From positions 1,054,001 to 1,118,000 of the forward strand of contig JAGGNK010008448.1 in the NCBI GenBank assembly GCA_017590115.1: a DNA stretch of 64,000 bases, in the 5' to 3' direction. The notes beneath the pieces were generated by a model. The model ran no database searches. It was not told the origin of the DNA and was given only the letters and a program-made list of their open reading frames with translations. Positions 63,026 to 64,000 of this stretch are shown in pieces. The stretch's first letter is position 1. Every line of letters starts with the position of its first letter. A program made the translations under genes and the position numbers. The stretch comes from Montifringilla adamsi (Eukaryota; Chordata; Aves; Passeriformes; Passeridae).

Positions 63026-64000
63026 TGAGAATAACATGTCAGGTCTCTGCCTCTTGCAGAATTACAACTTTACCTTGATAAAATGCTTTTCTTTACTAGC
63101 CAGGATGGCCACAAGGCATTTCCAAGAGATGTGTCCATGTCACCATTGCCCTGATGCTCAAAACCAGCTGGGTGTATGGAAAAACACGTGAGACCTAAAG
63201 GTGCTCTGGGATGTGGCAACCACTCACAAACAAATTTCCTGCTACCTACAAGCCACAGTGGGGGAGCTGCTAAGGATCAGTGCCAGTGCTGGTGGTTATG
63301 CTGAGAGGCTGTGGGCTCTCTTGTTTCCTGCAGATACATGCAGGGTAAGGCTCAAACACTCTCTGTGAGAAAAGGAAGTGGCCACAGAGTTCTCATCCTG
63401 CAGATAAGGTTGGGATCCCTCTCCCACTGGAAACATGGGCAGCTCAGTGACAAACTCTGGAGATGGTGGGGTGCAACCTTTTCCGCCACACATTGAGCAC
63501 CCTCCTGGCTGCCTTGGCAGCAGTGTCTGAGCTTGCTTTTACTTCCAGGTCTGTCACGAGAAGCTGAACCACAAACAAGCTTCAAACTACACTTAAGCTT
63601 TCTTAGGGTGAGTTCATCTATGGGAAGGGGCATTGTGAAGTGCTCCCTAGCTGCAGATACATTCACAGTAGCCAGGAGTGATCCAGGACAGCCTTGGTAC
63701 CACCTTAAGCTGCACCAGCTATATTTGCCTAAGGAAACTGTGAATTACATGACCTCTGACATACATGTGCTTGCCTTCTCAATTTCCATCCCACAGATGG
63801 GAAATCTGAGGCACCAAATAACTCTGGGATGTCTTGTAGGTTCTCCAGAGAGCAGAGAAATGTATCTGCCTTTATGGACTCCCACCCTGTACATTGCCAA
63901 TGCTATCTCCACCAGCTCCACACGCCAAAGCCAGAAACCACAGGTGACCTGTAGAAGGGAAGTGCTAAAAATGAACTCATTCCAGAGCAGGAAGAGGACA

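Larger units (their letters stand above)
53066..64000. other. Upstream non-coding DNA to the window end
   Basis: No exon, RNA gene or clear mobile element recognised in about 11 kb. It contains CAAA-rich low complexity (55,199-55,260; 58,658-58,742), an inverted repeat at 57,314-57,336 and a 16-base palindrome at 63,010-63,025. Confidence 0.5.

Overview
This is a stretch of vertebrate nuclear DNA, almost certainly avian. It is mostly non-coding, with large introns, GT-AG splice sites, CpG islands and several CR1 LINE fragments but no Alu/L1-type repeats. The one protein-coding gene I can support encodes a CXCL12 (SDF-1) chemokine that differs from the mammalian protein at positions I associate with bird CXCL12. 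I see no bacterial, viral or CRISPR features.

The complete CXCL12 gene lies on the minus strand between about 23,480 and 5,450. Exon 1 (start codon 23391-23389, signal peptide) sits in a CpG island. Exon 2 (18378-18261) carries the CXC motif and first half of the chemokine fold. Exon 3 (14794 down) carries the last beta strand and the C-terminal helix. In exon 3 the alpha stop codon TAA overlaps a splice donor (GTAAGG). Reading through gives the 89-residue alpha form with a 3'UTR ending near 12,430. Splicing to exon 4 (9349-9334) adds Arg-Phe-Lys-Met, giving the 93-residue beta form with a 3.9 kb 3'UTR ending near 5,450. Both 3' ends have polyadenylation signals and resemble the mammalian CXCL12 alpha and beta 3'UTR ends as I remember them.

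Region 1 to about 5,440 is downstream intergenic DNA. Region 23,530 to 64,000 is upstream DNA with no exon I can recognise. It holds a second CpG island (about 25,270-25,940), a small CpG-rich patch (29,090-29,275), homopolymer tracts, a four-copy tandem repeat (45,202-45,262) and CR1 fragments at about 37.8, 42.8, 48.9 and 51.9-53.1 kb. Another CR1 fragment lies inside the beta 3'UTR. Several AT-rich, motif-dense segments and perfect short palindromes, including a T-box-like one at 63,010-63,025, are candidate regulatory DNA.

I found no convincing new biological system. The observations most worth checking are the stop/donor isoform switch, the paired stem-loops at the end of the alpha 3'UTR, the AGAGC pentamer array just before the start codon, and the second CpG island upstream. 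Resemblances to known sequences are judged by eye and memory; no search was run.
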